Positions 17,516 to 27,899 of a stretch of DNA of 64,000 bases are shown here, in pieces. The position numbers and the translations under genes were made by a program. Below the pieces are notes generated by a model. That model saw only the letters and a list, made by a program, of their open reading frames with translations, did no database searches and had not been told where the DNA came from. Position 1 is the first letter of the stretch. Each line of letters starts with the position of its first letter. The stretch is taken from NCBI GenBank assembly GCA_020410785.1, contig CP084573.1, positions 930,001 through 994,000 on the forward strand, given 5' to 3'. Origin of the DNA: Rickettsia endosymbiont of Culicoides impunctatus. GTDB taxonomy: Bacteria > Pseudomonadota > Alphaproteobacteria > Rickettsiales > Rickettsiaceae.

Positions 17516-17961
17516 GATTCTACTATTGACCTAATAAGCTCAACTATTTTTTGTCTAATCTGCTGATTTTGAATTTTGGTAAATACTTTAATAAGATAGG
17601 ATAATTCTTTTTCTGTATTGTATTTTAAAGGTACTAAATATTCTACCTTATCCTCTGCAATAATGTCATTCAAAAACCTATTATCATCTTGTGTATCAAA
17701 TAGGTAATCATCTGATGTATCAGTATCTTCATCTGTATCAAGAAAATACTTGATAGATACATTTAATAATTTTGCAAAAAAATACAATATACTACCAGCT
17801 ATCGGGGTAGTAGCATCTTCATATCTTTGTATCTGCTTTACACTAAGATTAATAGCTTCACTCAATTCTTGTTGGCTTATACCCAACATTATACGACGCT
17901 TTTTTAAACGCATACCTATAATTAAGTTTATTTTTTCCTTTGGTTTATTAGATTCATCCAT
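17494..17961 (-). CDS. XRE-family helix-turn-helix regulator
   Basis: 155 residues. The HTH_3 domain lies at about 13-70: IIGMRLKKRRIMLGISQQEL and LSVKQIQRYEDATTPIAGSI give the five helices with the recognition helix VKQIQRYE. An acidic linker (DTDEDTDTSDDYLFDTQDD) and a helical tail (QNQQIRQKIVELIRSIVESQ) follow, possibly for dimerisation. The type is common in alphaproteobacteria and in phage or plasmid remnants. Its target is not evident; no divergent operon sits against its start. Confidence 0.85.
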   Translation of the reverse strand: MDESNKPKEKINLIIGMRLKKRRIMLGISQQELSEAINLSVKQIQRYEDATTPIAGSILYFFAKLLNVSIKYFLDTDEDTDTSDDYLFDTQDDNRFLNDIIAEDKVEYLVPLKYNTEKELSYLIKVFTKIQNQQIRQKIVELIRSIVESQDADTG

Positions 17962-18076
17962 TATGATAATAATTTAATATTTATCTATCTATTTCAACTA
18001 ATAATAATATAAAGCTATAGCTTAATCAAGTAATTTTTCATCGATATTAATAAATTTATTATTTGCAGAAACTTAG

Positions 18077-18092
18077 GCTCTGTGAACAAAAA
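18077..18092 (+). repeat. Solo MITE terminal repeat
   Basis: GCTCTGTGAACAAAAAT preceded by TTAG: one end of the 157-bp MITE, with TTAG in place of CTAG. No partner end is found downstream, so it is a relic. YTAG/CTAR flanks in all copies agree with the proposed target. Confidence 0.7.
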
Positions 18093-18197
18093 TCATTTAA
18101 TTTAATAAAAATATTCTAAAAACACTTAGTGCTTTTAACTTTTTACTATATTATCTATATTGCTCGGGAATTTAACCATAATTATGTGTAATTATAT

Positions 18198-18764
18198 ATG
18201 ACCATTATGTCTGATAATTGGATAAGAAAAATGTCTGTAGAACATAATATGATTGCACCTTTTACTGATACGCAGATTAAATTAAATAACTCAGAGAAAA
18301 TTATTTCTTATGGTTTATCTTCGTATGGTTATGATGCAAGAGTCTCAAAGGAATTCAAAATATTTACTAATATCAATTCGGCAATAGTTGATCCCAAAAA
18401 TTTCACTGAATGCAGCTTGGTAGATAGAGAGGTTGATGTTTGTATTATTCCACCAAACAGTTTTGCCTTAGCAAGAACAATTGAATATTTTAAGATTCCA
18501 AGAGATGTATTAGTTATTTGCGTTGGTAAATCAACCTATGCCAGATGCGGTATAATTGTTAACGTAACACCATTAGAACCTGAATGGGAAGGACATGTAA
18601 CATTAGAATTTTCTAATACCACTCCATTGCCGGCAAAAATTTATGCTAATGAGGGAGCGTGTCAATTTTTATTTTTAAAAGGCGATCAAATTTGTAATAC
18701 ATCTTATGCTGATCGTCATGGAAAATATATGAAACAGCAAGGTGTTACCTTGCCAAGAACTTAA
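18198..18764 (+). CDS. dcd: dCTP deaminase
   Basis: 188 residues. It converts dCTP to dUTP, feeding thymidylate synthesis. Motifs: [18 protein letters not shown] near the N-terminus, [20 protein letters not shown] (the S-x-x-A-R catalytic region), [14 protein letters not shown] with the essential Glu, and the C-terminal closing segment [12 protein letters not shown]. Full length for the family. secB begins 28 bp downstream, probably in the same transcript. Confidence 0.96.
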   Translation: MTIMSDNWIRKMSVEHNMIAPFTDTQIKLNNSEKIISYGLSSYGYDARVSKEFKIFTNINSAIVDPKNFTECSLVDREVDVCIIPPNSFALARTIEYFKIPRDVLVICVGKSTYARCGIIVNVTPLEPEWEGHVTLEFSNTTPLPAKIYANEGACQFLFLKGDQICNTSYADRHGKYMKQQGVTLPRT

Positions 18765-18792
18765 AAATTTTAATATAAAAGGACTATTTGTT

Positions 18793-19242
18793 ATGAAAGA
18801 CTCTAATCAACAAGATATGCCACATATCGCTATTAACGCCCAATACATAAAGGATTTATCTTTTGAAAATCCAGACGCTCCGAAATCTTTAGTGTCTTTG
18901 GAACGTAATCCACAAATTGATTTATTCCTAGACCTTAATATTTCTAATTTACCTGAAGAAAACTTTTATGAGGTAGAATTAAGTATAGAAGCTAAAGCAA
19001 TGAGCGAAAAGCATAAGCTATTTATAGTAGACCTAAAATATGCGGGGGTTTTTAACCTGATTAATATAGCGGAAGATCAACACCAGATGATATTAGCGAT
19101 CCATTGTCCAGCAATGATCTTCCCATTTGCCAGAAAGATTATTTCTGATGTCACTCAGGATGGCGGATTCCAACCATTGATGATTGATCCAATTGATTTT
19201 GGTGCTTTATATCACAAGAAAATGCGAGAAAGTGAAAATTAA
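18793..19242 (+). CDS. secB: Protein-export chaperone SecB
   Basis: 149 residues from the ATG at 18793. It binds unfolded preproteins and hands them to SecA. Signatures: [19 protein letters not shown], then [12 protein letters not shown], then [20 protein letters not shown] and the acidic/aromatic [16 protein letters not shown]. The upstream extension to 18742 is rejected because AAAGGA lies about 9 nt before 18793 and the family begins at MKDSN. Pairs functionally with the secA gene in this window. Confidence 0.95.
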   Translation: MKDSNQQDMPHIAINAQYIKDLSFENPDAPKSLVSLERNPQIDLFLDLNISNLPEENFYEVELSIEAKAMSEKHKLFIVDLKYAGVFNLINIAEDQHQMILAIHCPAMIFPFARKIISDVTQDGGFQPLMIDPIDFGALYHKKMRESEN

Positions 19243-19294
19243 CTATAGCTATGTCAATACTATAAGTTTCCCTGTATTGCTTTAGGTCAGCAAA

Positions 19295-19331
19295 AGCGGC
19301 TCCCCGCTAATAAGATTGTTGGAGAGCCGCT
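19295..19331. terminator. Hairpin between convergent secB and virB2
   Basis: AGCGGCTC ... GAGCCGCT, an 8-bp GC-rich perfect stem with a 21-nt loop, lies in the 128-bp gap between two convergent genes. No good T tract on either side, so it is a candidate bidirectional terminator or a processing hairpin only. Confidence 0.45.
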
Positions 19332-19370
19332 AGAGCTAAAACGATATTGTAGATAACACTTTTTATCTAT

Positions 19371-19733
19371 TTAGGTTTTAGCAATCTCTGAGATACCACA
19401 TGTTGCATCAGTTGACCCAGCTACCATATTTATAATGTCAGGAGCTTTAAACAATATTATAACCCCAGTCACAATAACCAGTGCAACTTCCCATTTTAAT
19501 TGTCCTCTGAGAGTTTGAATTCCTAGTACAACTATACCAATAACTGCTATACCACGAGCCGTATTTCCACGAAATATTTTAATCATATTACACAACACTG
19601 TACCTACCGGATCATCAGAAGCAGCAAAAGCATCTGATGCTGCAATAATTACAGCAACACTGCAAAGAACAAACAGCAAACGCCAGACGAAGTTCCTATC
19701 AAATTGTTCTAAATATGGTCTATAAATATTCAT
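19371..19733 (-). CDS. virB2: VirB2-like T4SS pilin (copy 1)
   Basis: 120 residues. A signal sequence (WRLLFVLCSVAVIIAASDAFA) precedes a mature pilin with two hydrophobic helices, GIAVIGIVVLGIQTLRGQLK and WEVALVIVTGVIILFKAPDI. This is the TrbC/VirB2 layout of the rickettsial vir homolog (rvh) type IV secretion system. The paralog at 20228-20575 is nearly identical apart from the C-terminus (here STDATCGISEIAKT). The upstream ~130 bp is also shared. No other virB genes adjoin it, which is usual for Rickettsia where the rvh genes are scattered. Confidence 0.9.
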   Translation of the reverse strand: MNIYRPYLEQFDRNFVWRLLFVLCSVAVIIAASDAFAASDDPVGTVLCNMIKIFRGNTARGIAVIGIVVLGIQTLRGQLKWEVALVIVTGVIILFKAPDIINMVAGSTDATCGISEIAKT

Positions 19734-19909
19734 ATTTTACCTCGTTAATGAATTGTTTAAACATGCAGCTGATTCTATACTGTAGCCTTTTAAAATTCAA
19801 GGATTTAATATAAAGCAGAATATCTAATTAAAGAATTACTGAGGAATAAGGGCTTATGTGCTGTTTTAGCCATATATGGAGAGTAGTTTGTATAATTCTA
19901 AACGAGACT

Positions 19910-19952
19910 TATAGCTAGTTGATGAGAAGTTGGAAACGTCGCCACCATAGCT
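19910..19952 (-). repeat. Truncated RPE-like element
   Basis: TATAGCTAGTTGATGAGAAG, then TTGGAAACGTCGCC, matches the reverse complement of the right half of the NSGEF-type RPE. The other half is missing. Confidence 0.55.
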
Positions 19953-20007
19953 ACAATTTTTTATTTATTTCCTTATGATGACTAAAAAAGCTGACTGCTA
20001 AGCATCA

Positions 20008-20201
20008 TGGCTCAGAGCCACTTTAGTGGGAGACGAAGCAATCTAAAAAAACGATTAAAATGGATTACTTCGGAGGCTTACGCCTACTCGCAATGACGTT
20101 TGGGGTGCATATACGTCATTGCTAGACCATGTAATGGTCGAAGCAATCGATTTTTAATTACTTTCTGGATTACTTCATTGGCTCATGCCTCCGCAATGAC
20201 G
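20008..20201. repeat. Two composite family D repeats between virB2 copies
   Basis: Two head-to-head units: GACGAAGCAATC...TGGATTACTTCGG...CTCGCAATGACG (20008-20098) and ACGTCATTGC...GTCGAAGCAATC...CTGGATTACTTC...CCGCAATGACG (20113-20201). They occupy most of the 494-bp gap 19734-20227, which otherwise holds the virB2 upstream region and an RPE fragment. Confidence 0.65.
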
Positions 20202-20227
20202 CTTTTATGCTGTACCACTTACTACCA

Positions 20228-20575
20228 TTATACACATGTTTCTGAAGCAGCGGCTGTACCAGCTACCATATTTATAATTTCAGGAGCTTTAAACAATATT
20301 ATAACCCCAGTCACAATAACCAATGCAACTTCCCATTTTAATTGTCCTCTAAGAGTTTGAATTCCTAGTACAACTATACCAATAACTGCTATACCACGAG
20401 CCGTATTTCCACGAAATATTTTAATCATATTACACAATACATTACCTACCGGATCATCAGAAGCAGCAAAAACATCTGGTGCTGCAATAATCAGAGCAAC
20501 GCTGCAAAGAACAAACAGCAAACGCCAGACAAAGTTACTATCAAATTGTTCCCAATATGGTCTATAAACATTCAT
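20228..20575 (-). CDS. virB2: VirB2-like T4SS pilin (copy 2)
   Basis: 115 residues, paralog of 19371-19733: MNVYRPYWEQFDSNFVWRLL, a signal peptide ending AAPDVFA, then the same two pilin helices. The mature chain differs at only a few positions until the C-terminus, which here ends GTAAASETCV. Divergence confined to the C-terminal, probably exposed, residues suggests antigenic or functional diversification of pilin copies. The shared 5' flank (CATATTTTACCTC.. and the ATTCAAGGAT block) shows that the duplication included the promoter. Confidence 0.9.
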   Translation of the reverse strand: MNVYRPYWEQFDSNFVWRLLFVLCSVALIIAAPDVFAASDDPVGNVLCNMIKIFRGNTARGIAVIGIVVLGIQTLRGQLKWEVALVIVTGVIILFKAPEIINMVAGTAAASETCV

Positions 20576-20745
20576 ATTTTACCTCATTAACGAATCATTA
20601 GACATGCCGTTGATTCTATATGCTAGCTTTTTACAATTCAAGGATTAATATACGGATGGTGCTAATCTAGTTAAAGAATGGCTGAGAAATTAAGTCTTGC
20701 GTGTTGTTTTAGTCGCAATTTCTACAAATTAGTTAATTTAAAAAT

Positions 20746-21600
20746 TCATTTTCCAAGAACATATATAAAAGTGAATAAAAATAACCATACTACATCGACA
20801 AAATGCCAGTACCAAGCGGCAAATTCAAAACCTAAATGACCATTGCCTTTAACAAAATCACCTCTTCGTGCTCTATAATAACAAACAGTTAAGAATATAG
20901 TGCCAATTATTACATGCGCACCATGAAAACCGGTTGCTAAATAAAAATTAGAAGAATAGATACCGTCTTTAAATTTAAAAGTTGCATGATGATATTCGTA
21001 AGCTTGCATTAAACTAAAAAATACCCCCAATATTATGGTCAAACCAAGAGCAGTCACACAATATTTCTGATTATTTTCCTCAACAGCATAATGTGCCCAT
21101 GTTACTGTTGTACCAGATAATAAAAGAATCAATGTATTAATAAAAGGGATGTCAAACGGGTCAAATGTTTGGATAGATGCAGGAGGCCATATACCAGGCT
21201 TTACTACCCATACACCATCTAGCAATCCTACAGGAAAAAGACTTGCGTTAAAAAAGGATCCAAAAAATGCCGCAAAAAACATTATCTCTGACAAGATAAA
21301 TAATGCCATACCTATCCTTAAGCCAATCCTTACTGGCTCAGTATGATGTTTTCCAATTAGCCCTTCTTTGATTACATCACTCCACCAGGAATATACACAA
21401 AAAATCACTGAAAGAATACCAGCCCCAAAAACATATGCACCAAATCGATATTGATGCATAAACATTATGCTACCACTAGCTAAAAGCAATAAGGCAAATG
21501 CAGTCAGAATTGGCCAAGGGCTGGGATCGACAAGATGGAATGGATGCTGTTTTCCTCCTAAAGAAACAACATTGTTATTTTTAATAGACCCATGTAACAT
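20746..21600 (-). CDS. coxC: Cytochrome c oxidase subunit III
   Basis: 284 residues with seven hydrophobic segments. Family signatures: HPFHLVDPSPWPILTAFALL at the N-terminus, MALFILSEIMFFAAFFGSFF, WPPASIQTFDPFDIPFINT, the conserved Glu/His-bearing HHATFKFKDGIYSSNFYLAT, GFHGAHVIIGTIFL, and WYWHFVDVVWLFLFTFIYV at the end. Inner-membrane subunit of the aa3-type terminal oxidase; the assembly factor Cox11 is encoded at 29.5 kb. Confidence 0.96.
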   Translation of the reverse strand: MLHGSIKNNNVVSLGGKQHPFHLVDPSPWPILTAFALLLLASGSIMFMHQYRFGAYVFGAGILSVIFCVYSWWSDVIKEGLIGKHHTEPVRIGLRIGMALFILSEIMFFAAFFGSFFNASLFPVGLLDGVWVVKPGIWPPASIQTFDPFDIPFINTLILLLSGTTVTWAHYAVEENNQKYCVTALGLTIILGVFFSLMQAYEYHHATFKFKDGIYSSNFYLATGFHGAHVIIGTIFLTVCYYRARRGDFVKGNGHLGFEFAAWYWHFVDVVWLFLFTFIYVLGK

Positions 21601-21752
21601 AATAAACTCATAAGCAATTTATTGCTTGATTATTCTATGCTATCTTCTGTAAATATCAAGATATAGTCTTCAAAATAATCTTATTTTTATTTTACTTGTT
21701 ATAACTAACCCGATTAGCATTTATCTATAGTAAATTAACATCTATTATTCTG

Positions 21753-21846
21753 GCGTCATTGCGAGCAAACATACGTGAACGTGGCAATCCATGAAGCTTG
21801 TTTATGGATTGCCGCGTCGCCGCAAAGCACCTCCTCGCAATAATGG
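21753..21846. repeat. Composite family D repeat upstream of coxC
   Basis: GCGTCATTGCGAGC...GTGGCAATCCATGAAG then TTTATGGATTGCCGCG...CTCCTCGCAATAATGG: two units facing each other. It lies in the 605-bp gap 21601-22205, which also contains the TPR-module copy below; the remainder shows nothing recognisable. Confidence 0.7.
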
Positions 21847-21999
21847 TTTCTAAACTCTACATAACTATACAACAACCAGCATTATCAAACTGAGCTAAAT
21901 AAGCTGTATCTTTCCACCTTCTACCATCATCAAAATCATCTGCCATATATTATGTTTTCACCATATTTAAGTTTTAGTCGAAGTATCTATAATTATGAT

Positions 22000-22172
22000 T
22001 AAATATAACTTAAATAGTCAACTAATTTTATGTTAATAAAAACAATATTCAATAACTCATTAGCACGGGATAGGGTTTTGATGTTTAATACCCCCTTAAT
22101 TTCATGTGATATTTTAGCAAGATATCTTTTATTACCTTCTTGGATGATTACTTTAGAATCATCTTTACCTAA
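22000..22172 (-). repeat. 173-bp repeated module, copy 2 (TPR-protein remnant)
   Basis: The reverse complement reads LGKDDSKVIIQEGNKRYLAK, then ISHEIKGVLNIKTLSRANEL, then LNIVFINIKLVDYLSYI. It is the same module as 17319-17491 without the preceding TPR. It ends 33 bp from the stop of the ABC exporter gene. It is probably a gene fragment left by duplication and decay. Confidence 0.8.
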
Positions 22173-22205
22173 GCACTGTTAACAATACCATATTATAGCC
22201 CTAAC

Positions 22206-23948
22206 CTAAATTTCTTGTAACTTCCATAATTTTTTGTATAGACTATGTTTATTACGAATTAATGTAGTATGCGTGCCTTCTTCAATAATTACCCCTTTAT
22301 CTAGCACAATTATCCTATCCATATGTTTTAAAGTGGATAAGCGGTGGGCAATTGCAAGCACAGTCTTTCTTTTATCTTGAATTAGAAAGTTAAGGCTATC
22401 TTGGATAAAACGCTCGGTTTGACTATCAAGTGCAGAAGTTGCCTCATCTAAGATCAAAATAGGTGCATCTTTTAGAATAGCTCTTGCTATTGCTATCCTT
22501 TGCCGCTGTCCACCAGATAATTTGATACCTCGCTCTCCAACATAAGTATTATACTCTTCTGGCAATGTTGTAATAAATTCATGGATATGTGCCTTTTTGC
22601 TTGCCTCAATTACTTCCGCCTCAGTTGCTTCTTGGTTCCCATATCTGATATTTTCCATCAGCGTTCGATGAAATAACAAAGTGTCTTGAGGGATTACCGC
22701 GATATTTTGTCGTAATGAATCCTGAGTAACATTGTCAATATTTTGTCCGTCTATTAAAATTTGACCATTTGCAACTTTAAAATAACGTAACAAGAGATTA
22801 ATAAGTGTTGATTTGCCGCTACCAGAATGACCAACTATTCCTACCTTTTCACCAGGACTAATAGAAAAAGTCATATCTTTAAAGATCAGCTCTTTGTTAT
22901 AACCAAAATTTATATTTTTAAATTCAATAATAGCTTTATCAACTATTAGCGGACTTGCACTAAATTTATCCAAATCCTGCTGGTTGATAGTAACTAGTGA
23001 CAAAGCACTTTTCAGATCACCCATTGATCTGGTAAAATTCTGCAATGAAACTGTTGCATCCCAGATATCGTCTGCAACAATCAAGGCAATACCAAAGACA
23101 AAAGCAAAATCTCCAACAGAAATTAAGCCATGTATTCTTAAATGCAGCATATAGAATGGAATAAAAACAAACAAAACAAAATAGAAACACATAGCTACTA
23201 TTTGAGTCTTAAAGTTATATTTGTATGCTTTTACCTGTTTGGGAATAAAATCATTTAATATATTATTATCTAGTGCCTTTAATTCTCTTGTCCTAGAAGC
23301 AAAAGAAAAAAGTGAAATAATATTAGTAATTTTATCGGCAACTTGTCCAATTATAAAATGCTTGCTTTCGGATTCTAAGCAAGATAGTTGGTTTAATTTA
23401 GTTGAGAGTTTATACATAATTGGTATGTATAAACTACACCATATTAGTACAAATATGCCAAGATTTGTGTTAACAAGGCTAAGGGCACAAAAATTTACAA
23501 CACATTTAAAAAACTTTTGCAGCAATCCGTAATGCATTTCCGCCCAGAATTTATCATATCCATCCAAAATGCCTTTGATTTTGCTGCTGATAGCTCCTGT
23601 AAAATTTTCTTGGAAGAACGGATAAGAATGATGCTGAACATAGTCATATGATTGAAGCAATATAGAACGCCGAACATAAGGTGCCGCTTTCCATTCAGCT
23701 ATGTTACTGATACGCCAAACCAAATCTAACATCACTTGTGCAGACATGAATATTACAATCGGCAGTAGAACTAACTGGTAAGTTAAATTTTCTTGCCCAG
23801 CTATTGTATCAAGAAATAATTTAATCGCATAATAATTAGCAGACGGGTAAAAACTACTTACAGTAGGAGCAAGTAGCATAGCCATATAAAACCATTTGTA
23901 TGGTTTTATATGGTGCCAAAAAAATGTAATAATAGATTTATTTTGCAT
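22206..23948 (-). CDS. ABC exporter, fused membrane and ATPase domains
   Basis: 580 residues. The N-terminal six-helix membrane domain (about 15-310) is followed by an ABC ATPase with Walker A GHSGSGKST, Q-loop VIPQDTLLF, signature LSGGQRQRIAIARA, Walker B ILILDEATSALD and switch IAHRLSTL. Architecture as MsbA / multidrug or lipid exporters. The family cannot be narrowed from sequence alone; MsbA-type lipid A flipping is possible, but rickettsiae have several such genes. Monocistronic between repeats and secA. Confidence 0.88.
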   Translation of the reverse strand: MQNKSIITFFWHHIKPYKWFYMAMLLAPTVSSFYPSANYYAIKLFLDTIAGQENLTYQLVLLPIVIFMSAQVMLDLVWRISNIAEWKAAPYVRRSILLQSYDYVQHHSYPFFQENFTGAISSKIKGILDGYDKFWAEMHYGLLQKFFKCVVNFCALSLVNTNLGIFVLIWCSLYIPIMYKLSTKLNQLSCLESESKHFIIGQVADKITNIISLFSFASRTRELKALDNNILNDFIPKQVKAYKYNFKTQIVAMCFYFVLFVFIPFYMLHLRIHGLISVGDFAFVFGIALIVADDIWDATVSLQNFTRSMGDLKSALSLVTINQQDLDKFSASPLIVDKAIIEFKNINFGYNKELIFKDMTFSISPGEKVGIVGHSGSGKSTLINLLLRYFKVANGQILIDGQNIDNVTQDSLRQNIAVIPQDTLLFHRTLMENIRYGNQEATEAEVIEASKKAHIHEFITTLPEEYNTYVGERGIKLSGGQRQRIAIARAILKDAPILILDEATSALDSQTERFIQDSLNFLIQDKRKTVLAIAHRLSTLKHMDRIIVLDKGVIIEEGTHTTLIRNKHSLYKKLWKLQEI

Positions 23949-24166
23949 GAGTTATTTATTGTTTAAGAATTATAATAACTAATTTTAACCTGAACTTGAT
24001 ATAGCAAATTATTCCAAATTCGGTTATATCTATATATAACAGATTTTTTTGCTCCACTAATAGTTGTTTTCATTATTTTTGCAATATTGCTTATTTTTTT
24101 CCCTAACTTAGTACATTACTATTACCCATTCTTTAAAATGCTTATTCTTATCCCAATGCCAACAAA

Positions 24167-26899
24167 TCACTCATTACTTCCATGACAATATTTATATTTC
24201 TTACCGGAACCACAAGGACATATCTCATTTCTAGCCACCTTTCCCCAACTTGATGGATCTGATGGTATTCTATCCTGTGGATTGACTTGAGTTTTAATAG
24301 GTTTAAGCTGAGTTTCAATACTAATCCCTGCATTATATTTACTAAAAGCAGGGTCTTCCCTAGTTTCTCGCATGGTCTTTTGCAGTGTTTTGTTTGCCAA
24401 AGACATTGATTCTTTTTTAATGTGGCTAGTATCCATATGAAGATGACAAACTTTCTGGATAAATAGCTCCTTCAAATTATCAAGCATTTGTTCAAATAAA
24501 TTGAACGCTTCTCTTTTATACTCGTTAAGTGGATCTTTCTGAGCATAAGCCCTTAGTGATATACCTTGTCGTAAATGATCTAAATTATGTAAATGATCTT
24601 TCCATACTTGGTCTAAAGTTGTTAGTAGAATATATTTAATTGCGTCATTCATCAAGTCAACGCTATATGCTGTATTCTTTGCCTGGTATAGGTCATTTAC
24701 CATTTGCACAACATTAGATGTCACCTCTATCTCGGTGACGTTAGCCTTGGTTATAGATTCTTGATTTAGTTTTACAGCAAAAATACGTTGCAACTCTCCT
24801 GTTAGAGCATTTACATCCCAGTCTTCCCTATAAGAACCGGGGGGAATGAAAGTTAATACCACTTTTTCCACTAGTTCTTTTGTCATGCTAGCTAAAAAAT
24901 CATGGGCAGAGTTTGATGCAATTATATCAGTACGTTGTTCGTAAACTATCTTACGTTGATCGTTCATAACATCATCAAAACGTAATAAATTTTTACGTAT
25001 CTCGTAATTATGTCCTTCAACCTTCTGCTGAGCCTTCTCAAGTGAACGGCTAATCATAGGGTGATGGATTGCTTCACCATCTTTTAAACCTAACGTTCTT
25101 AGGACTCCAGAAATACGATCTGAAGCAAAAATACGCATAAGGTCGTCTTCTAGAGACAAGAAGAATTTTGTATTACCTGGATCACCTTGTCTACCGGCTC
25201 TTCCTCGCAACTGGTTATCTATTCTACGACTCTCATGCCTTTCGGTACCTATAACAAATAATCCCCCAGCCTCTATTACCCGCTGCTTCTCTTCAGATAT
25301 TTGCTCCTTTATTTTGATCATTTCTAATTGATACTGTTCCTCAGGTAGGTTTTGTAGAGAAAGTTGCTCTATTAGCATTTCCGGATTACCACCAAGCATA
25401 ATATCGGTACCACGACCTGCCATATTGGTGGCAATAGTCACAGCCTTAAATCGCCCAGCTTGAGCTATAATAAATGCTTCCTGTTGATGAAATTTCGCAT
25501 TTAAAACATTATGGGTTATTTTATTTATGGTAAGTAACTTAGAAATTTCTTCAGACTTCTCTATACTAACTGTTCCAACCAAAATAGGTTGACCACGATC
25601 ATAACACTCTTGTATTAATTTTATAATAGCTTGATATTTATCGTGTTTATTGCCGTAAATTTCGTCATCATAATCAACCCTAGTGATTGGATTATGAGTA
25701 GGAACAGCTAGTACATCAAGATTATATATGTCCTTTAACTCTGTAGCTTCGGTCATTGCCGTACCAGTCATGCCTGATAATTTGGGATAATTCCTAAAAT
25801 AGTTTTGAAAAGTAATAGAAGCCAAAGTTTGATTTTCGTTTTGAATTGGCACATGTTCTTTTGCCTCTAGTGATTGGTGTAACCCTTCAGAATAACGTCT
25901 ACCTTCCATCACCCGCCCAGTAAATTCATCAATAATCATCACTTTGCCATCACGCACCAAATAATCAACATCACGATTGAAGAGAATATGTGCTCTCAAT
26001 GATTGATTGACATAATGAACCAAACTTAAATTCTCAAAATCATAAAGGCTTGAACCTTGTTCAATAAGATTATTGGTCACAAGCATTGATTCTACATGAG
26101 TTATACCATCCTCAGTAAGATTAACGGTTCGTAATTTCTCATCTTTTTCGTAATCTTCATCTTTAAACTGACAAACCAATTTATCAATCTTAGTATATAA
26201 ATCCGAGCGATCATCTACTGGACCCGATATAATTAGTGGAGTTCTTGCTTCATCAATTAAAATTGAGTCAACTTCATCAATAATAGCGAATTTAAAGGGA
26301 CGAAGTACCTTAGAGTCTTCGCTATATTTCATGTTATCTCTGAGAAAATCAAATCCAAGCTCGTTATTAGTTGTATGAGTAATATCTGCTCTATAGGCAT
26401 CATGTCTGTCTTTGTCACTGATATTAGCAATGATACACCCAACAGATAATCCTAAGAAATTATATATCTTCCCCATCCACTCAGCATCACGTTTTGCTAA
26501 ATAATCATTTACCGTAACAACATGTACCCCTTCACCAGTAAGAGCATTCAAATATGCCGGTAATGTGGCAACTAAAGTTTTTCCTTCCCCTGTACGCATT
26601 TCAGTAATCATCCCACGATGCAATATCAATCCACCAATTAGCTGAACATCAAAATGCCTCATTCCATAGACTCTTCTTGCAGCTTCTCGTACGACAGCAA
26701 AAGCTTCATAGGTTAGGTCATCTAATGACTCCCCATCTTTTAATCTTTGCCTAAATTGCTCTGTTTTATTTCTCAATTCATCATCAGAAAGCTTTTGTAT
26801 CGATGGTTCAAGCAAATTAATCTTTTCAATTTCTAAAAATAGTTTTTTGATATTTCTATCGTTTGCTGTGCCGAATAATTTTTTAAGTAAAGAAAACAT
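24167..26899 (-). CDS. secA: Preprotein translocase ATPase SecA
   Basis: 910 residues, full length. Walker A region [11 protein letters not shown] (about 101-111), [19 protein letters not shown], the helicase motifs [24 protein letters not shown] and [13 protein letters not shown], and the C-terminal zinc finger [14 protein letters not shown] that binds SecB and lipids. Drives export through SecYEG. Monocistronic; divergent from the foldase gene at 27039. Confidence 0.97.
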   Translation of the reverse strand: MFSLLKKLFGTANDRNIKKLFLEIEKINLLEPSIQKLSDDELRNKTEQFRQRLKDGESLDDLTYEAFAVVREAARRVYGMRHFDVQLIGGLILHRGMITEMRTGEGKTLVATLPAYLNALTGEGVHVVTVNDYLAKRDAEWMGKIYNFLGLSVGCIIANISDKDRHDAYRADITHTTNNELGFDFLRDNMKYSEDSKVLRPFKFAIIDEVDSILIDEARTPLIISGPVDDRSDLYTKIDKLVCQFKDEDYEKDEKLRTVNLTEDGITHVESMLVTNNLIEQGSSLYDFENLSLVHYVNQSLRAHILFNRDVDYLVRDGKVMIIDEFTGRVMEGRRYSEGLHQSLEAKEHVPIQNENQTLASITFQNYFRNYPKLSGMTGTAMTEATELKDIYNLDVLAVPTHNPITRVDYDDEIYGNKHDKYQAIIKLIQECYDRGQPILVGTVSIEKSEEISKLLTINKITHNVLNAKFHQQEAFIIAQAGRFKAVTIATNMAGRGTDIMLGGNPEMLIEQLSLQNLPEEQYQLEMIKIKEQISEEKQRVIEAGGLFVIGTERHESRRIDNQLRGRAGRQGDPGNTKFFLSLEDDLMRIFASDRISGVLRTLGLKDGEAIHHPMISRSLEKAQQKVEGHNYEIRKNLLRFDDVMNDQRKIVYEQRTDIIASNSAHDFLASMTKELVEKVVLTFIPPGSYREDWDVNALTGELQRIFAVKLNQESITKANVTEIEVTSNVVQMVNDLYQAKNTAYSVDLMNDAIKYILLTTLDQVWKDHLHNLDHLRQGISLRAYAQKDPLNEYKREAFNLFEQMLDNLKELFIQKVCHLHMDTSHIKKESMSLANKTLQKTMRETREDPAFSKYNAGISIETQLKPIKTQVNPQDRIPSDPSSWGKVARNEICPCGSGKKYKYCHGSNE

Positions 26900-26976
26900 T
26901 TATATCCTAAATTCTGTAAATAACCTTATAAAATAGGGTATTTTATAATATTTATCAAACAAATTGTAAATAGCTA

Positions 26977-27003
26977 TTGACGTCAGGTGGTTATCATTAT
27001 AAA
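26977..27003 (+). promoter_or_regulatory. Candidate promoter of the parvulin foldase gene
   Basis: TTGACG (26977-26982) and TATAAA (26998-27003) with a short 15-nt spacer in the 139-bp divergent region between secA and the foldase gene. Start codon at 27039. The spacing is suboptimal. Confidence 0.4.
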
Positions 27004-27038
27004 ATCTAGCCATAATAATAAATATAAATGGATAACAA

Positions 27039-27884
27039 ATGAAAAGAATATCTATAGCTTTTTTATCTGCTAGCTTACTTGCGAGCAGTGCTTTCGCTAA
27101 CGAAGATAAAGTTGTTGCTACCTATAAAGGTGGCGAAGTAAAAGAATCGCAGATTATGCAGCAATTCCAGTCTTCTTTAGATAACCAACCAAGTGCTAAA
27201 GGTAAGAAATTTTCTGATCTTAATGCAAATATACAGGAAATGTTAGTTCGTGGTTATATCGATACAAAATTGCTTGAGCAAGAAGCTAAAAATTCTAATA
27301 TTGAATCTTCAAAAGAATTTCAAACTAAATTGAATATAGCGAAAAACCAAATGGTTCAGCAAGAATTGATGGAGCGTTATGTAAAATCTCATGTTGATGA
27401 GAAGATGATTAATGCTGAATATGATAAGCTAGTTGCTAGCTTAAAAGGAAAAGAAGAAGTAAAAGTAAGCCATATTTTGCTTGCAACTGAAAAAGAAGCA
27501 GTAAATATAAAAAATAGGCTTAATAAAGGAGAAAAATTTGCTAAGCTTGCTAAAGATTTGTCAAAAGATGAAGGTTCTAAAGAAAATGGCGGAGAAATAG
27601 GCTATATTACTTCTGGGCAATTAGTACCTGAATTTGAAAATAAAGCATTATCAATGAAAGTAAATGAAATCTCTTCTCCGGTTAAAACTCAGTTTGGGTG
27701 GCATATTATTACTGTACTTGATAAAAGACCTGCACAGATACCTTCTAAGGAGGAAGCTACTGTTAATATAACCAATAAACTTAGTAGAGATGCTATATTA
27801 AAGTATGTTGCTGATCTTGAGAGTAAAGCTGATATCAAAATAATGTTACCACAGTCACAAGTAACAGATGAGGCTAAAAAATAG
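27039..27884 (+). CDS. Periplasmic parvulin-type peptidyl-prolyl isomerase
   Basis: 281 residues. The signal peptide MKRISIAFLSASLLASSAFA is followed by a SurA/PrsA-like helical N-terminal region. A parvulin domain (about 140-245) has VSHILLATEKEA, FAKLAKDLSKDEGSKENGG, IGYITSGQLVPEFENKA and FGWHIITVLDKR, so the two active-site His motifs (SHIL and GWHII) are intact. Known in Rickettsia as the parvulin-like PPIase. Complements the surA-like gene at 14.2 kb, which lacks a clear active site. Has its own terminator. Confidence 0.92.
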   Translation: MKRISIAFLSASLLASSAFANEDKVVATYKGGEVKESQIMQQFQSSLDNQPSAKGKKFSDLNANIQEMLVRGYIDTKLLEQEAKNSNIESSKEFQTKLNIAKNQMVQQELMERYVKSHVDEKMINAEYDKLVASLKGKEEVKVSHILLATEKEAVNIKNRLNKGEKFAKLAKDLSKDEGSKENGGEIGYITSGQLVPEFENKALSMKVNEISSPVKTQFGWHIITVLDKRPAQIPSKEEATVNITNKLSRDAILKYVADLESKADIKIMLPQSQVTDEAKK

Positions 27885-27899
27885 CCTAGTATTATATTC

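Noticed and set aside
20100..20360. 86-codon plus-strand ORF overlapping virB2 copy 2
   Set aside because: It is antisense to the pilin gene and starts in a dispersed repeat.
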